NCBI GenBank assembly: GCA_002713545.1
Contig: PATJ01000040.1
Span: 14,853-20,062, forward strand
DNA: 5,210 nt
Source of the DNA: Acidimicrobiaceae bacterium
GTDB lineage: Bacteria > Actinomycetota > Acidimicrobiia > Acidimicrobiales > MedAcidi-G1
Direction of reading: 5' to 3'
The position numbers and the translations under genes are program-made. Below the pieces are notes generated by a model. It searched no databases and was not told where the DNA came from. It worked only from the letters and a program-made list of their open reading frames with translations. This document shows, one piece after another, positions 1-5,210 of this stretch (the first letter of the stretch is position 1; each line of letters starts with the position of its first letter).

Positions 1-480
1 GATGAAAATTTTGCTAGTGAAGTTAACGATGAATTAGAAAATTTAGTGAAAAATTCTTCAAGGGGAGAAAATATTAAGTCAACTTTCGAGACGGGAGGCT
101 ATTGCGCTCTAGTAGATGATCTAGATTCAGCAGTTGAGATAGTGGATGCAGTAGCTCCGGAACATCTACAAATTATGACGAATAAACCTCGCGAGGTGGC
201 GCAGAAAATATCAAATGCAGGAGCGATTTTTTGCGGTAATTGGTCACCCGCTTCCCTGGGGGACTACTTAGCAGGCCCAAGTCATGTATTGCCAACTGCT
301 GGAACCGCAAGATTTGCGGGCGCATTAACCGTAAATGATTTTATGCGTGACATGCACATCGTTACGAGCTCTGAAAAAACCTTGAATCGTCTTGGGCCGC
401 ACATATTTAATTTTGCCAGATCCGAAGGACTTGAAAGTCATGCAGACTCGATTCGATTGCGGGGAGTTGAAATTGAATAA
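1..480 (+). CDS. hisD: Histidinol dehydrogenase, C-terminal part (5' end outside window)
   Basis: HisD is the NAD-dependent, zinc-containing cytosolic enzyme that oxidises L-histidinol to L-histidine in two steps, ending the pathway. The frame is open from base 1 and stops with TAA at 478-480, giving the last 159 of about 430 residues. Visible signatures are APEHLQI at window residues 52-58, whose Glu54 and His55 match the catalytic Glu/His pair (E326/H327 in E. coli), and the hallmark block from GNWSPASLGDYLAG to the SHVLPTAGTARF stretch. Asp88 and His147 sit where the zinc ligands D360 and H419 fall in E. coli, with identical spacings of 33 and 59 residues. The C-terminus looks intact. A GTG at 46 is internal and is not the gene start. 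The gene overlaps the start of hisC. Identification is firm; only the missing 5' part is unknown. Confidence 0.97.
   Translation, partial: DENFASEVNDELENLVKNSSRGENIKSTFETGGYCALVDDLDSAVEIVDAVAPEHLQIMTNKPREVAQKISNAGAIFCGNWSPASLGDYLAGPSHVLPTAGTARFAGALTVNDFMRDMHIVTSSEKTLNRLGPHIFNFARSEGLESHADSIRLRGVEIE
461..466 (+). promoter_or_regulatory. Shine-Dalgarno for the hisC TTG start
   Basis: GGGGAG lies inside the last codons of hisD, 6 nt before the TTG at 473. The spacing is ideal for initiation there. This supports TTG 473 over ATG 440, which has its own weaker-placed GAAGGA (424-429) at a 10-nt spacing. It is inferred from sequence only. Confidence 0.5.
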
Positions 481-1546
481 AATTCCATCTCAACGTGAAG
501 ATCTCGGTGTTTTGGAAGGGTATCATTCTCCGCAACTTGAAGTTTCTGTGAGGTTGAATACTAATGAATCACCGTTTCCTCTTCCAGACGCGTTCACTCA
601 GGAGTTTGGTTCAGCGATTGAAAAATTAGATTTGAATCGTTATCCAAAACGTTCAGCAAGCGAACTGTGTGTTTCTATTGCTGATAAAGAGATTTTGAAG
701 GAGAGCGAGGTTTTCGTTGCGAACGGTTCTAACGAAGTAATACAGTCAATTTGTTTAGCTTTTGGTGGCTATGGGCGATCAGCTTTAATTTTTGAACCTA
801 CTTACGCAATGCATTCCCAAATAGCAAAAATCACGGGAACTCGTGTCCTAGAGGGATTTCGTAATTCGGCATTTCAGGTAGATGAAAATCTTGCACTTGA
901 AGTAATTAGACGAGAAAGACCTGAAATAGTGTTTCTTTGTTCACCGAATAATCCGACAGGTAATACCGAAAGTTTAGAATTAATTGATGCGATTCTTTTT
1001 GAATTGAATTCAACAGGGGGCTTACTAGTCGTTGATGAGGCTTATAAAGAATTTTCAGATACTTCCTCTGAATTGAAAGTAAGTGAAGACTCGAATCTAG
1101 CTTTTATTCGCACGTTCTCTAAAGTTCGCTCTTTGGCGGGTGTTCGTCTTGGCTATTTACTTGCACCGGAGTGGTGTGTGAATATGGTCAAAACTGTGTC
1201 TCTTCCTTATCATCTTGATTCAGTAAAGCAAATAGCCGGTATTTTGGCATTGAAATATGAGGATGAGATGAAACGAAACCTTGAACTGATCAAAAAAGAG
1301 AGAAAAAAAGTCTTCGATGGATTGCTTTCTCTCCCTATGAAAGTTTGGCCCTCTGAAGCAAATTTTTTGCTATTCAAGCCCGAGTCAATCGAAGCGTATA
1401 AATTGTGGCAAGAGTTGCTTGATGAAGGAATTTTGATTCGTGATTGTTCCAGTTGGGACGGTTTAGATGGTTGCTTGCGAGTTACGATTGGTAGCGAAAG
1501 CGAAAATGATACTTTTTTGGATGTAGTTAGAAAGATAGTTAAATGA
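473..1546 (+). CDS. hisC: Histidinol-phosphate aminotransferase
   Basis: HisC is a PLP-dependent fold-type I aminotransferase that converts imidazole acetol phosphate plus glutamate to histidinol phosphate and 2-oxoglutarate. With the chosen TTG start it has 357 residues, close to E. coli HisC (356). The sequence shows RLNTNESPF near residue 27, SPNNPTG at 157-163 (Asn160 at the PLP ring), VDEAY with Asp188 and Tyr191, Lys217 in TFSKVRS as the Schiff-base lysine, Arg225 in GVRLGY, and Arg336 in CLRVTIG for the substrate carboxylate. These match E. coli N157, D184, Y187, K214, R222 and R335. Start choice: TTG 473 lies 6 nt after GGGGAG (461-466), and its N-terminus MNKIPSQREDL resembles Corynebacterium HisC. 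The alternative is ATG 440, with GAAGGA at 424-429. The longer open frame from TTG 392 is unlikely. It overlaps hisD by 8 nt and hisB by 4 nt. Confidence 0.96.
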   Translation: MNKIPSQREDLGVLEGYHSPQLEVSVRLNTNESPFPLPDAFTQEFGSAIEKLDLNRYPKRSASELCVSIADKEILKESEVFVANGSNEVIQSICLAFGGYGRSALIFEPTYAMHSQIAKITGTRVLEGFRNSAFQVDENLALEVIRRERPEIVFLCSPNNPTGNTESLELIDAILFELNSTGGLLVVDEAYKEFSDTSSELKVSEDSNLAFIRTFSKVRSLAGVRLGYLLAPEWCVNMVKTVSLPYHLDSVKQIAGILALKYEDEMKRNLELIKKERKKVFDGLLSLPMKVWPSEANFLLFKPESIEAYKLWQELLDEGILIRDCSSWDGLDGCLRVTIGSESENDTFLDVVRKIVK

Positions 1547-2133
1547 CAGATCGTAAAGCTTCTATAGAAAGAAAAACTAAAGAAACTGATATTGAGGTCA
1601 CAGTTGCTCTTGACGGAGGAGACTCTTCAATTGATACTGGAATACCTTTCTTTACTCACATGCTTGAGCAATTGGCTAAACACTCAGGTATGGGTCTTTT
1701 TGTTAAATCAGTTGGCGATCTAGAGGTTGATGCCCATCACACGGTAGAAGACGTAGGTATTTCAATAGGAGAAGCGTTCAATAATGCGCTTGGTGGAAAA
1801 CTTGGGATTAAGAGGTTTTCATCAGTAAGTGTTCCTTTAGATGAAGCGCTAATAGACGTAGCACTTGATATTTCAGGTCGAGCTTTTTGTAATTATGAAA
1901 TTGACTTTCCGGGCGAAAAAATACTAGGGGATCCACCTTTTGACCCACAATTAATGGAGGAGTTCTGGAGGGCTTTCACGGCGGCATCAAAAATAACTCT
2001 TCATATTTCATTGGTGCGTGGTAAAAACACCCATCACATTGTTGAAGCTACATTTAAAGGGGTGGCAAGAGCCTTAAGAGATGCAATAAAAATTGAGGGC
2101 GCCGATCTTCCTTCAACGAAAGGATCCTTGTGA
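1543..2133 (+). CDS. hisB: Imidazoleglycerol-phosphate dehydratase (monofunctional)
   Basis: HisB dehydrates imidazole glycerol phosphate to imidazole acetol phosphate. It is a manganese enzyme that forms a large 24-mer in the cytosol. The 196-residue length is that of the stand-alone dehydratase; there is no N-terminal histidinol-phosphate phosphatase domain as in enterobacteria, so that step must be encoded elsewhere. The two metal-binding repeats are clear: DAHHTVED at residues 63-70 (His65, His66, Glu69) and NTHHIVEATFKG at 162-173 (His164, His165, Glu168, Lys172). FFTHMLEQLAKHSG at 36-49 adds His39 and His46, and PLDEALIDVALDISGR at 98-113 is typical, as is the LPSTKG C-terminus. The ATG overlaps the hisC stop as ATGA. 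Only a weak AGAAAG precedes it, so translation is probably coupled to hisC. I see no damage. Confidence 0.97.
   Translation: MTDRKASIERKTKETDIEVTVALDGGDSSIDTGIPFFTHMLEQLAKHSGMGLFVKSVGDLEVDAHHTVEDVGISIGEAFNNALGGKLGIKRFSSVSVPLDEALIDVALDISGRAFCNYEIDFPGEKILGDPPFDPQLMEEFWRAFTAASKITLHISLVRGKNTHHIVEATFKGVARALRDAIKIEGADLPSTKGSL
2120..2124 (+). promoter_or_regulatory. Shine-Dalgarno for hisH
   Basis: AAGGA lies within the last codons of hisB, 5 nt before the GTG start of hisH. It is the clearest ribosome binding site among the four 4-nt junctions and supports the GTG start. Confidence 0.6.
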
Positions 2134-2768
2134 CCCTTCGGCCATCGGTCGCGATATTTGATTACGGAATCGGAAATTTAAGATCAGCACAGAAAGCTCT
2201 TGAATTTGCTGGCGCAGAAGTAACTCTTACTAATGACAAGTCAATTCTAAAAGAATCTGATGGGGTGGTTTTACCTGGTGTAGGAGCATTTGGAAGGTGC
2301 GCAGAAGCGTTAATAGACAGTGACCTGTTTGCTTTAGCGGCTGCAATGGCTAAAGAAGCTGCTTCAGGGTGTAAACCATTTTTAGGAATTTGTATAGGAA
2401 TGCAGCTTTTGTATAACGGAAGCGATGAATCTCGCGGAACAAAGGGCCTAGGGGTTATTGATGAGCAAGTCAGAGCAATAAAGGGCGAAGTAAAAATTCC
2501 TCAAATGCAATGGAATAAGTTGAACTGTGACTTCACACACCCGATGTTCAATGGAATTGAAGAAGATCCGTGGGTCTATTTCGTGCATAGTTATTCGGCA
2601 CCAATAACGCAAGAAAGTATTGCTTCCTGTGACTATGGTGAGGATCTTAATGCTGCGATTGCTGTAAACAACTTGTGGGCGACACAGTTCCATCCTGAAA
2701 AATCTGGAAAAACTGGCATAACGGTTTTAAAAAATTTTCTTTCTATATTGAACAGCGATTACACATGA
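2130..2768 (+). CDS. hisH: Imidazole glycerol phosphate synthase, glutamine amidotransferase subunit
   Basis: HisH hydrolyses glutamine and sends the ammonia through the barrel of HisF, where imidazole glycerol phosphate and AICAR are made. The 212-residue protein is a class I (triad) glutamine amidotransferase of normal length. It shows FDYGIGNLRS at residues 10-19, the oxyanion-strand PGVGAFG at 49-55, the nucleophile Cys88 in GICIGMQLLY, and His188 and Glu190 in QFHPEKSG. The usual elbow reads GICLGMQ; here Ile replaces Leu, a conservative change. The GTG start overlaps the hisB stop as GTGA and has AAGGA 5 nt upstream. An alternative downstream start would remove the first strand, so GTG 2130 is preferred. 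It is followed directly by hisA and then hisF, its partner, with 4-nt overlaps. All catalytic residues are present, so it should be active. Confidence 0.97.
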   Translation: MTLRPSVAIFDYGIGNLRSAQKALEFAGAEVTLTNDKSILKESDGVVLPGVGAFGRCAEALIDSDLFALAAAMAKEAASGCKPFLGICIGMQLLYNGSDESRGTKGLGVIDEQVRAIKGEVKIPQMQWNKLNCDFTHPMFNGIEEDPWVYFVHSYSAPITQESIASCDYGEDLNAAIAVNNLWATQFHPEKSGKTGITVLKNFLSILNSDYT

Positions 2769-3499
2769 AAAAAAATGTATTTCCAGCTATTGATCTAATT
2801 GATGGTAAATGCGTCCGTCTTTTGCAAGGTGAGTATTCGCATGAAACTCAATACAGCGATGACCCAGTTGGTCAGGCTTTGTATTTTCAAGAAGAAGGCG
2901 CGTCATGGCTTCATGTCGTAGATCTGGACGCAGCTAAAACAGGAATCGCGAATAATTCTTCGGTAATTGAAGAAATTATTTCCAGGTTAGATATATCTGT
3001 ACAAGTAGGGGGAGGAATTCGCGACATGAAAGACGTCCGTTCTGTTTTTGAATTCGGCGCTACTCGTATTGTTATTGGCACAGCAGCTATAGAGAATCCA
3101 TCTTTACTCGAAGAGGCATCTTCAATTGGCAGAGTAGCGGTTGCTGTGGACTTGAGAGGCAACAAGGTAGCCGTTCATGGTTGGCAGACAGAAACGGAGT
3201 TATCTTGTGAAGACCTTTTTGGGAGATGTGAGAAATTGGGTATTGACGCCTATATTGTTACGCATATCGAGAGAGACGGCACTTTAGAAGGGCCAGACAT
3301 TGATGCTTATAGGAACGTTATTTCAGCAACAACAAAGGATGTGATTGCGTCCGGCGGCGTGGGTTCAACTGCTGATCTGAGAGCTTTGAGTGAATTAGAA
3401 GTCAACGGAAGAAGTCTCAGTGGTGTGATTGTAGGGCGTGCTTTTTACGAAGGTGAGCTCTCTCTGTCTCAGGCCATTGAAACTTTTGAATCAAAATGA
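2765..3499 (+). CDS. hisA: ProFAR isomerase (HisA)
   Basis: HisA is a TIM-barrel enzyme that performs the Amadori rearrangement of ProFAR to PRFAR, the substrate of HisH/HisF. The 244 residues contain both half-barrel phosphate motifs: VGGGIRD at 81-87 and the ASGGVGS / GVIVGRAF pair near 195-227. The general base Asp10 is in FPAIDLIDG, Asp129 in AVDLRG, and Thr166 and the acid Asp171 in [11 protein letters not shown]. Many actinobacteria replace HisA and TrpF with the bifunctional PriA. Here the PriA residues Ser81 and Arg143, named from the Mycobacterium tuberculosis enzyme, correspond to Gly82 and His138. The loop before Trp140 also reads like ordinary HisA, so a monofunctional HisA is more likely. 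The ATG overlaps the hisH stop as ATGA, with no Shine-Dalgarno seen, which suggests coupled translation. The start is followed by a run of eight A. Confidence 0.95.
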   Translation: MKKNVFPAIDLIDGKCVRLLQGEYSHETQYSDDPVGQALYFQEEGASWLHVVDLDAAKTGIANNSSVIEEIISRLDISVQVGGGIRDMKDVRSVFEFGATRIVIGTAAIENPSLLEEASSIGRVAVAVDLRGNKVAVHGWQTETELSCEDLFGRCEKLGIDAYIVTHIERDGTLEGPDIDAYRNVISATTKDVIASGGVGSTADLRALSELEVNGRSLSGVIVGRAFYEGELSLSQAIETFESK

Positions 3500-4263
3500 G
3501 ATCGATACGTATTATCCCATGTTTGGACGTTGATGAGGGCCGAGTTGTTAAAGGGGTTAATTTTGTTGATTTGCGTGACGCAGGAGATCCGGTCGAACTG
3601 GCTTCTGTGTATAACTCCCAAGGTGCGGACGAAATAGTCTTTTTAGATATTACCGCCTCATCAGATTCCCGTGAAACACTCCATGAAGTTGTAAGAAGAA
3701 CAGCTGAAGAAATATTTATACCGTTCACTGTCGGTGGAGGTATTCGTTCCGTTGAAGATGCAAGGCAAATTCTACGACTTGGGGCAGACAAAGTGTCACT
3801 AAATACTGCTGCCGTTATTAGACCAGATTTGATAAGTGATGTCGCTAAAGAATTCGGCAATCAATGTGTGGTGGTGGCTGTCGATTCAAGACGAAGTGAT
3901 AAAACCTCTTGTGGGTTTGAAGTTTTCACACACGGTGGGCGAGAAGAGACTGGTTTAAGTCTGCTTGATTGGGTACGTGAAGTAGTCGAAAAAGGTGCAG
4001 GTGAAATTCTTTTAACGTCTATGGATAGAGATGGAACAAAAGACGGTTTTGATATTCAAATGCTTAAATTGGTGAGTGAGGAAGTGTCGGTGCCTCTAAT
4101 AGCAAGTGGAGGTGCTGGGACTTTAAAAGACATGGTGGATGGAGCACTGTTGGGTAATGCTGATGCACTTTTAGCTGCTTCAATATTTCATTTCGGGGAA
4201 TTGACAGTTTCCGAAGTTAAAAAAGAATTGTTAAAAGCCGGTTTAACCGTGAGAGGTGCTTAA
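3496..4263 (+). CDS. hisF: Imidazole glycerol phosphate synthase, cyclase subunit
   Basis: HisF is the TIM-barrel synthase subunit that joins ammonia from HisH to PRFAR, giving imidazole glycerol phosphate for histidine and AICAR for purine synthesis. The 255 residues are of normal length. The catalytic pair Asp11 ([15 protein letters not shown]) and Asp130 (VVAVDSRR) is present, as are Cys9 and Lys19. Phosphate-binding blocks are VGGGIRS at 79-85 and ASGGAGT at 203-209, with [12 protein letters not shown] at 173-184. Residues equivalent to the ammonia gate of Thermotoga HisF (R5, E46, K99, E167) appear as Arg5, Glu46, Lys99 and Glu170, so channelling with HisH should be intact. The ATG overlaps the hisA stop as ATGA and has no evident Shine-Dalgarno. 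Unlike Mycobacterium, no impA gene separates it from hisA. Its end overlaps the longest reading of the Cpn10-like gene. Confidence 0.97.
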   Translation: MRSIRIIPCLDVDEGRVVKGVNFVDLRDAGDPVELASVYNSQGADEIVFLDITASSDSRETLHEVVRRTAEEIFIPFTVGGGIRSVEDARQILRLGADKVSLNTAAVIRPDLISDVAKEFGNQCVVVAVDSRRSDKTSCGFEVFTHGGREETGLSLLDWVREVVEKGAGEILLTSMDRDGTKDGFDIQMLKLVSEEVSVPLIASGGAGTLKDMVDGALLGNADALLAASIFHFGELTVSEVKKELLKAGLTVRGA

Positions 4264-4648
4264 TCAGGTTGCCGATACCGTAATTCCTGTGAATGATTCA
4301 AAAGTAATTAAAATGCCTGGTCCCAGTGAAGATGAAGGTCTTCCAATAAAAATGCTGAATGATCGAATTTTGGTTCAGATTGATGACGAAGATGGTGAGA
4401 GGAGATCGACGGGAGGAATACTGATACCTGCGACTGCTCAGATGGGGAAACGTTTAGCATGGGCTGAAATAGTTGCTGTAGGACCCAATGTTCGTTCGAT
4501 GGAAGTTGCTGACAGAGTCCTTTTCAACCCAGAAGACAGGTATGAAGTTGAAGTAAGAGGTCTCGACTACATTATTTTACGAGAGCGCGATATTCACGCG
4601 GTCGCCTCGAAACGTCTCGAAGAGGGCAGCACAGGACTTTATCTGTAA
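4256..4648 (+). CDS. GroES/Cpn10-like protein
   Basis: A chaperonin-10 family protein of 130 residues. The N-terminal strand [13 protein letters not shown] at 31-43 matches the PLHDRVIV strand of GroES. A mobile-loop-like stretch follows ([15 protein letters not shown], 47-61), keeping the GG-hydrophobic-tripeptide that contacts the GroEL apical domain. [20 protein letters not shown] and the final [12 protein letters not shown] complete the beta fold. Compared with E. coli GroES, the roof hairpin between AVG and DRVLF is about nine residues shorter. The acidic N-terminus and the tail ending STGLYL are extra; I recall this tail from actinobacterial relatives. The client and partner are unknown, and it may be a GroES paralogue rather than the main co-chaperonin. 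Start uncertain: GTG 4256 overlaps hisF by 8 nt with GAGAG directly adjacent; ATG 4313 would give 111 residues, and ATG 4352 would leave little before the first strand. Confidence 0.85.
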   Translation: MLNQVADTVIPVNDSKVIKMPGPSEDEGLPIKMLNDRILVQIDDEDGERRSTGGILIPATAQMGKRLAWAEIVAVGPNVRSMEVADRVLFNPEDRYEVEVRGLDYIILRERDIHAVASKRLEEGSTGLYL

Positions 4649-4691
4649 TATTTATTTCATTTTTACCGTTTCAGAATCATAGACTTATGTA
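4649..4691 (+). other. Intergenic gap before hisI, possible promoter
   Basis: This 43-nt AT-rich spacer is the only real gap in the cluster. It has a T-rich left half, no purine-rich Shine-Dalgarno before the hisI ATG, and no stable hairpin. The hexamer TAGACT at 4680-4685 fits the actinobacterial TANNNT -10 pattern. I see no convincing -35 at normal spacing; TTTACC at 4662-4667 is only 12 nt away. Confidence 0.4.
4680..4685 (+). promoter_or_regulatory. Candidate -10 element for a leaderless hisI transcript
   Basis: TAGACT ends 6 nt before the hisI ATG. In actinobacteria a TANNNT box at this distance commonly gives a transcript that starts at the first base of the start codon. The motif is short and could occur by chance. 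The absence of a Shine-Dalgarno and of any other usable hisI start supports it. Confidence 0.3.
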
Positions 4692-5063
4692 ATGGAGTCT
4701 CAAAAAGGTAAGTCATTCAATATAGATGAAGAAGAAATTTCGCGTATAAGTTTTAACTCTGAAGGATTAGTTCCTGCAATCATTCAAGAGGAAAGTTCGG
4801 GAAAAGTTTTAATGATGGCATGGATGAATGAACAATCTCTCAGAGAGACTCTTTCTACCGGTAGAACTTGGTTCTGGAGTAGGAGTCGTCAGGAGTACTG
4901 GTGCAAAGGTGAAACCTCTGGCGACAGGCAATTTGTTCAAAAAGCTTTTTACGATTGTGATTGCGATACCTTGCTTTTTTCGGTAATTCAGGAGGGTAAA
5001 GGAGCTTGCCATACAGGGGAGTTCTCATGTTTCTTTACCCCTTTTGGTTCTAGTGCAAACTAA
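4692..5063 (+). CDS. hisI: Phosphoribosyl-AMP cyclohydrolase
   Basis: HisI hydrolyses the adenine ring of phosphoribosyl-AMP to give ProFAR, the substrate of HisA, using zinc and magnesium. The 123 residues form a single PRA-CH domain, without the HisE pyrophosphohydrolase found fused in enterobacteria; HisE and HisG must lie elsewhere. Signatures are MMAWMNEQSL at 41-50, TWFWSRSRQEYW at 59-70, KGETSG at 72-77, the DxDxD metal motif in DCDCDTLL (Asp88, Asp90, Asp92, with Cys89), and ACHTGEFSCFF, where Cys106 and Cys113 complete the expected zinc ligands. Cys71 and Cys91 are additional cysteines close to the active site. An in-frame TAG at 4680-4682 excludes a start further upstream, and the next Met lies inside the domain, so ATG 4692 is well fixed although it has no Shine-Dalgarno. 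The 3' end overlaps trpE. Confidence 0.97.
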   Translation: MESQKGKSFNIDEEEISRISFNSEGLVPAIIQEESSGKVLMMAWMNEQSLRETLSTGRTWFWSRSRQEYWCKGETSGDRQFVQKAFYDCDCDTLLFSVIQEGKGACHTGEFSCFFTPFGSSAN

Positions 5064-5210
5064 TTTAAAGATTTCACCATCTTTTAGTGACTTCCAGCAA
5101 ATGGCTGGAAAATATAACATAATTCCCGTTTGGGCTGAGATTCTCGCGGACCTTACAACACCGGTAGCACTTTTTAATCGTTGCATTGGCGACAATGAAG
5201 GTTTCTTGCT
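5053..5210 (+). CDS. trpE: Anthranilate synthase component I, N-terminal fragment (3' end outside window)
   Basis: TrpE, with the glutaminase TrpG, converts chorismate to anthranilate, the first step of tryptophan synthesis. Only the first 52 codons are visible. From GTG 5053 they read MQTNLKISPSFSDFQQMAG, then KYNIIPVWAEILADLTTPVA, then LFNRCIGDNEGFLL. This matches the TrpE N-terminal region: a short lead with a DF pair, then the IPV..EILAD..TPV block that forms part of the tryptophan feedback site region, then the FLL strand that normally continues as LES. Mycobacterium TrpE begins in the same way. The catalytic chorismate-binding domain is beyond the edge. GTG 5053 overlaps hisI by 11 nt and has no clear Shine-Dalgarno; TTG 5044 and ATG 5101 are in-frame alternatives. 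PabB or another chorismate-binding enzyme is possible, but the position after hisI favours TrpE. Confidence 0.82.
   Translation, partial: MQTNLKISPSFSDFQQMAGKYNIIPVWAEILADLTTPVALFNRCIGDNEGFL
5092..5110 (+). repeat. Perfect 7-bp inverted repeat at the start of trpE
   Basis: TTCCAGC (5092-5098) and GCTGGAA (5104-5110) are exact reverse complements around a 5-nt loop, AAATG. The hairpin lies within codons 14-20 of trpE as read from GTG 5053. No T-tract follows it, so it is not an intrinsic terminator. The alternative in-frame ATG at 5101-5103 begins in the loop. Confidence 0.5.

Noticed and set aside
46..480. Small independent gene starting at GTG 46
   Set aside because: The same frame is open back to base 1 and the whole is HisD sequence, so it is simply the 3' part of hisD.
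2448..2693. 81-codon minus-strand open frame inside hisH
   Set aside because: It is fully antisense to an intact hisH and has no family signature.
2768..2775. Run of eight A right after the hisA ATG, a possible slippage or phase-variation site
   Set aside because: The run encodes ordinary Lys-Lys residues in AT-rich DNA and the frame is intact. There is no sign of programmed use.
2911..3165. 84-codon minus-strand open frame inside hisA
   Set aside because: It is fully antisense to conserved hisA motifs and its product looks random.
3417..3860. 147-codon open frame on the minus strand across the hisA/hisF junction
   Set aside because: It lies antisense to two certain genes; its protein is rich in Ser and Thr with no recognisable motif, as expected of a shadow frame.
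2765..4263. Internal duplication, hisA and hisF being similar barrels
   Set aside because: The similarity reflects the ancient shared ancestry of the two families and is not a recent local repeat.
4631..4670. Possible intrinsic terminator after the Cpn10-like gene
   Set aside because: ACAG (4631-4634) and CTGT (4643-4646) form only a 4-bp stem with an 8-nt loop, and the following T-rich stretch is interrupted. This is too weak to call.
4809..5012. 67-codon minus-strand open frame inside hisI
   Set aside because: It is fully antisense to the conserved HisI domain and shows no motif.

Overview
This window is a compact stretch of a histidine-biosynthesis operon that runs into the start of a tryptophan gene, all on the + strand. 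From left to right it holds the 3' end of hisD, then hisC, hisB, hisH, hisA, hisF, a small GroES/Cpn10-like gene, hisI, and the first 52 codons of trpE, which is cut by the window edge. Almost every base is coding. The only real gap is 43 nt before hisI. I see no RNA genes, mobile elements, CRISPR arrays, long repeats or convincing terminators.

The order hisD-C-B-H-A-F-I followed by trpE is the one known from Actinomycetota; Mycobacterium has hisD-C1-B-H-A, impA, hisF, hisI and shortly after trpE. HisB is a stand-alone dehydratase, HisI lacks a HisE domain, and the Cpn10-like protein ends in a tail that I associate with actinobacterial homologues. All of this fits Actinomycetota. The DNA is AT-rich (about 40-45% G+C in the lines I sampled), so I infer an uncultured low-GC lineage, possibly an aquatic acidimicrobial or related group. 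The taxonomy is inference.

The encoded enzymes cover much of the pathway. HisI opens the ring of phosphoribosyl-AMP, HisA isomerises ProFAR to PRFAR, and HisH and HisF together form imidazole glycerol phosphate synthase. HisB dehydrates the product, HisC transaminates it, and HisD carries out the last two oxidations. HisG, HisE and a histidinol-phosphate phosphatase are not in the window. The his genes are tightly coupled: hisC/B, B/H, H/A and A/F each overlap by 4 nt, and most lack a clear Shine-Dalgarno. This suggests termination-reinitiation on one polycistronic mRNA.

The region is mostly ordinary metabolism and I do not see a new defence, mobile or signalling system. The points worth a second look are the short-roofed Cpn10-like gene inserted between hisF and hisI, a HisA lacking the residues expected of the bifunctional actinobacterial PriA, a possible leaderless start for hisI, and a perfect 7-bp hairpin at the very start of trpE.
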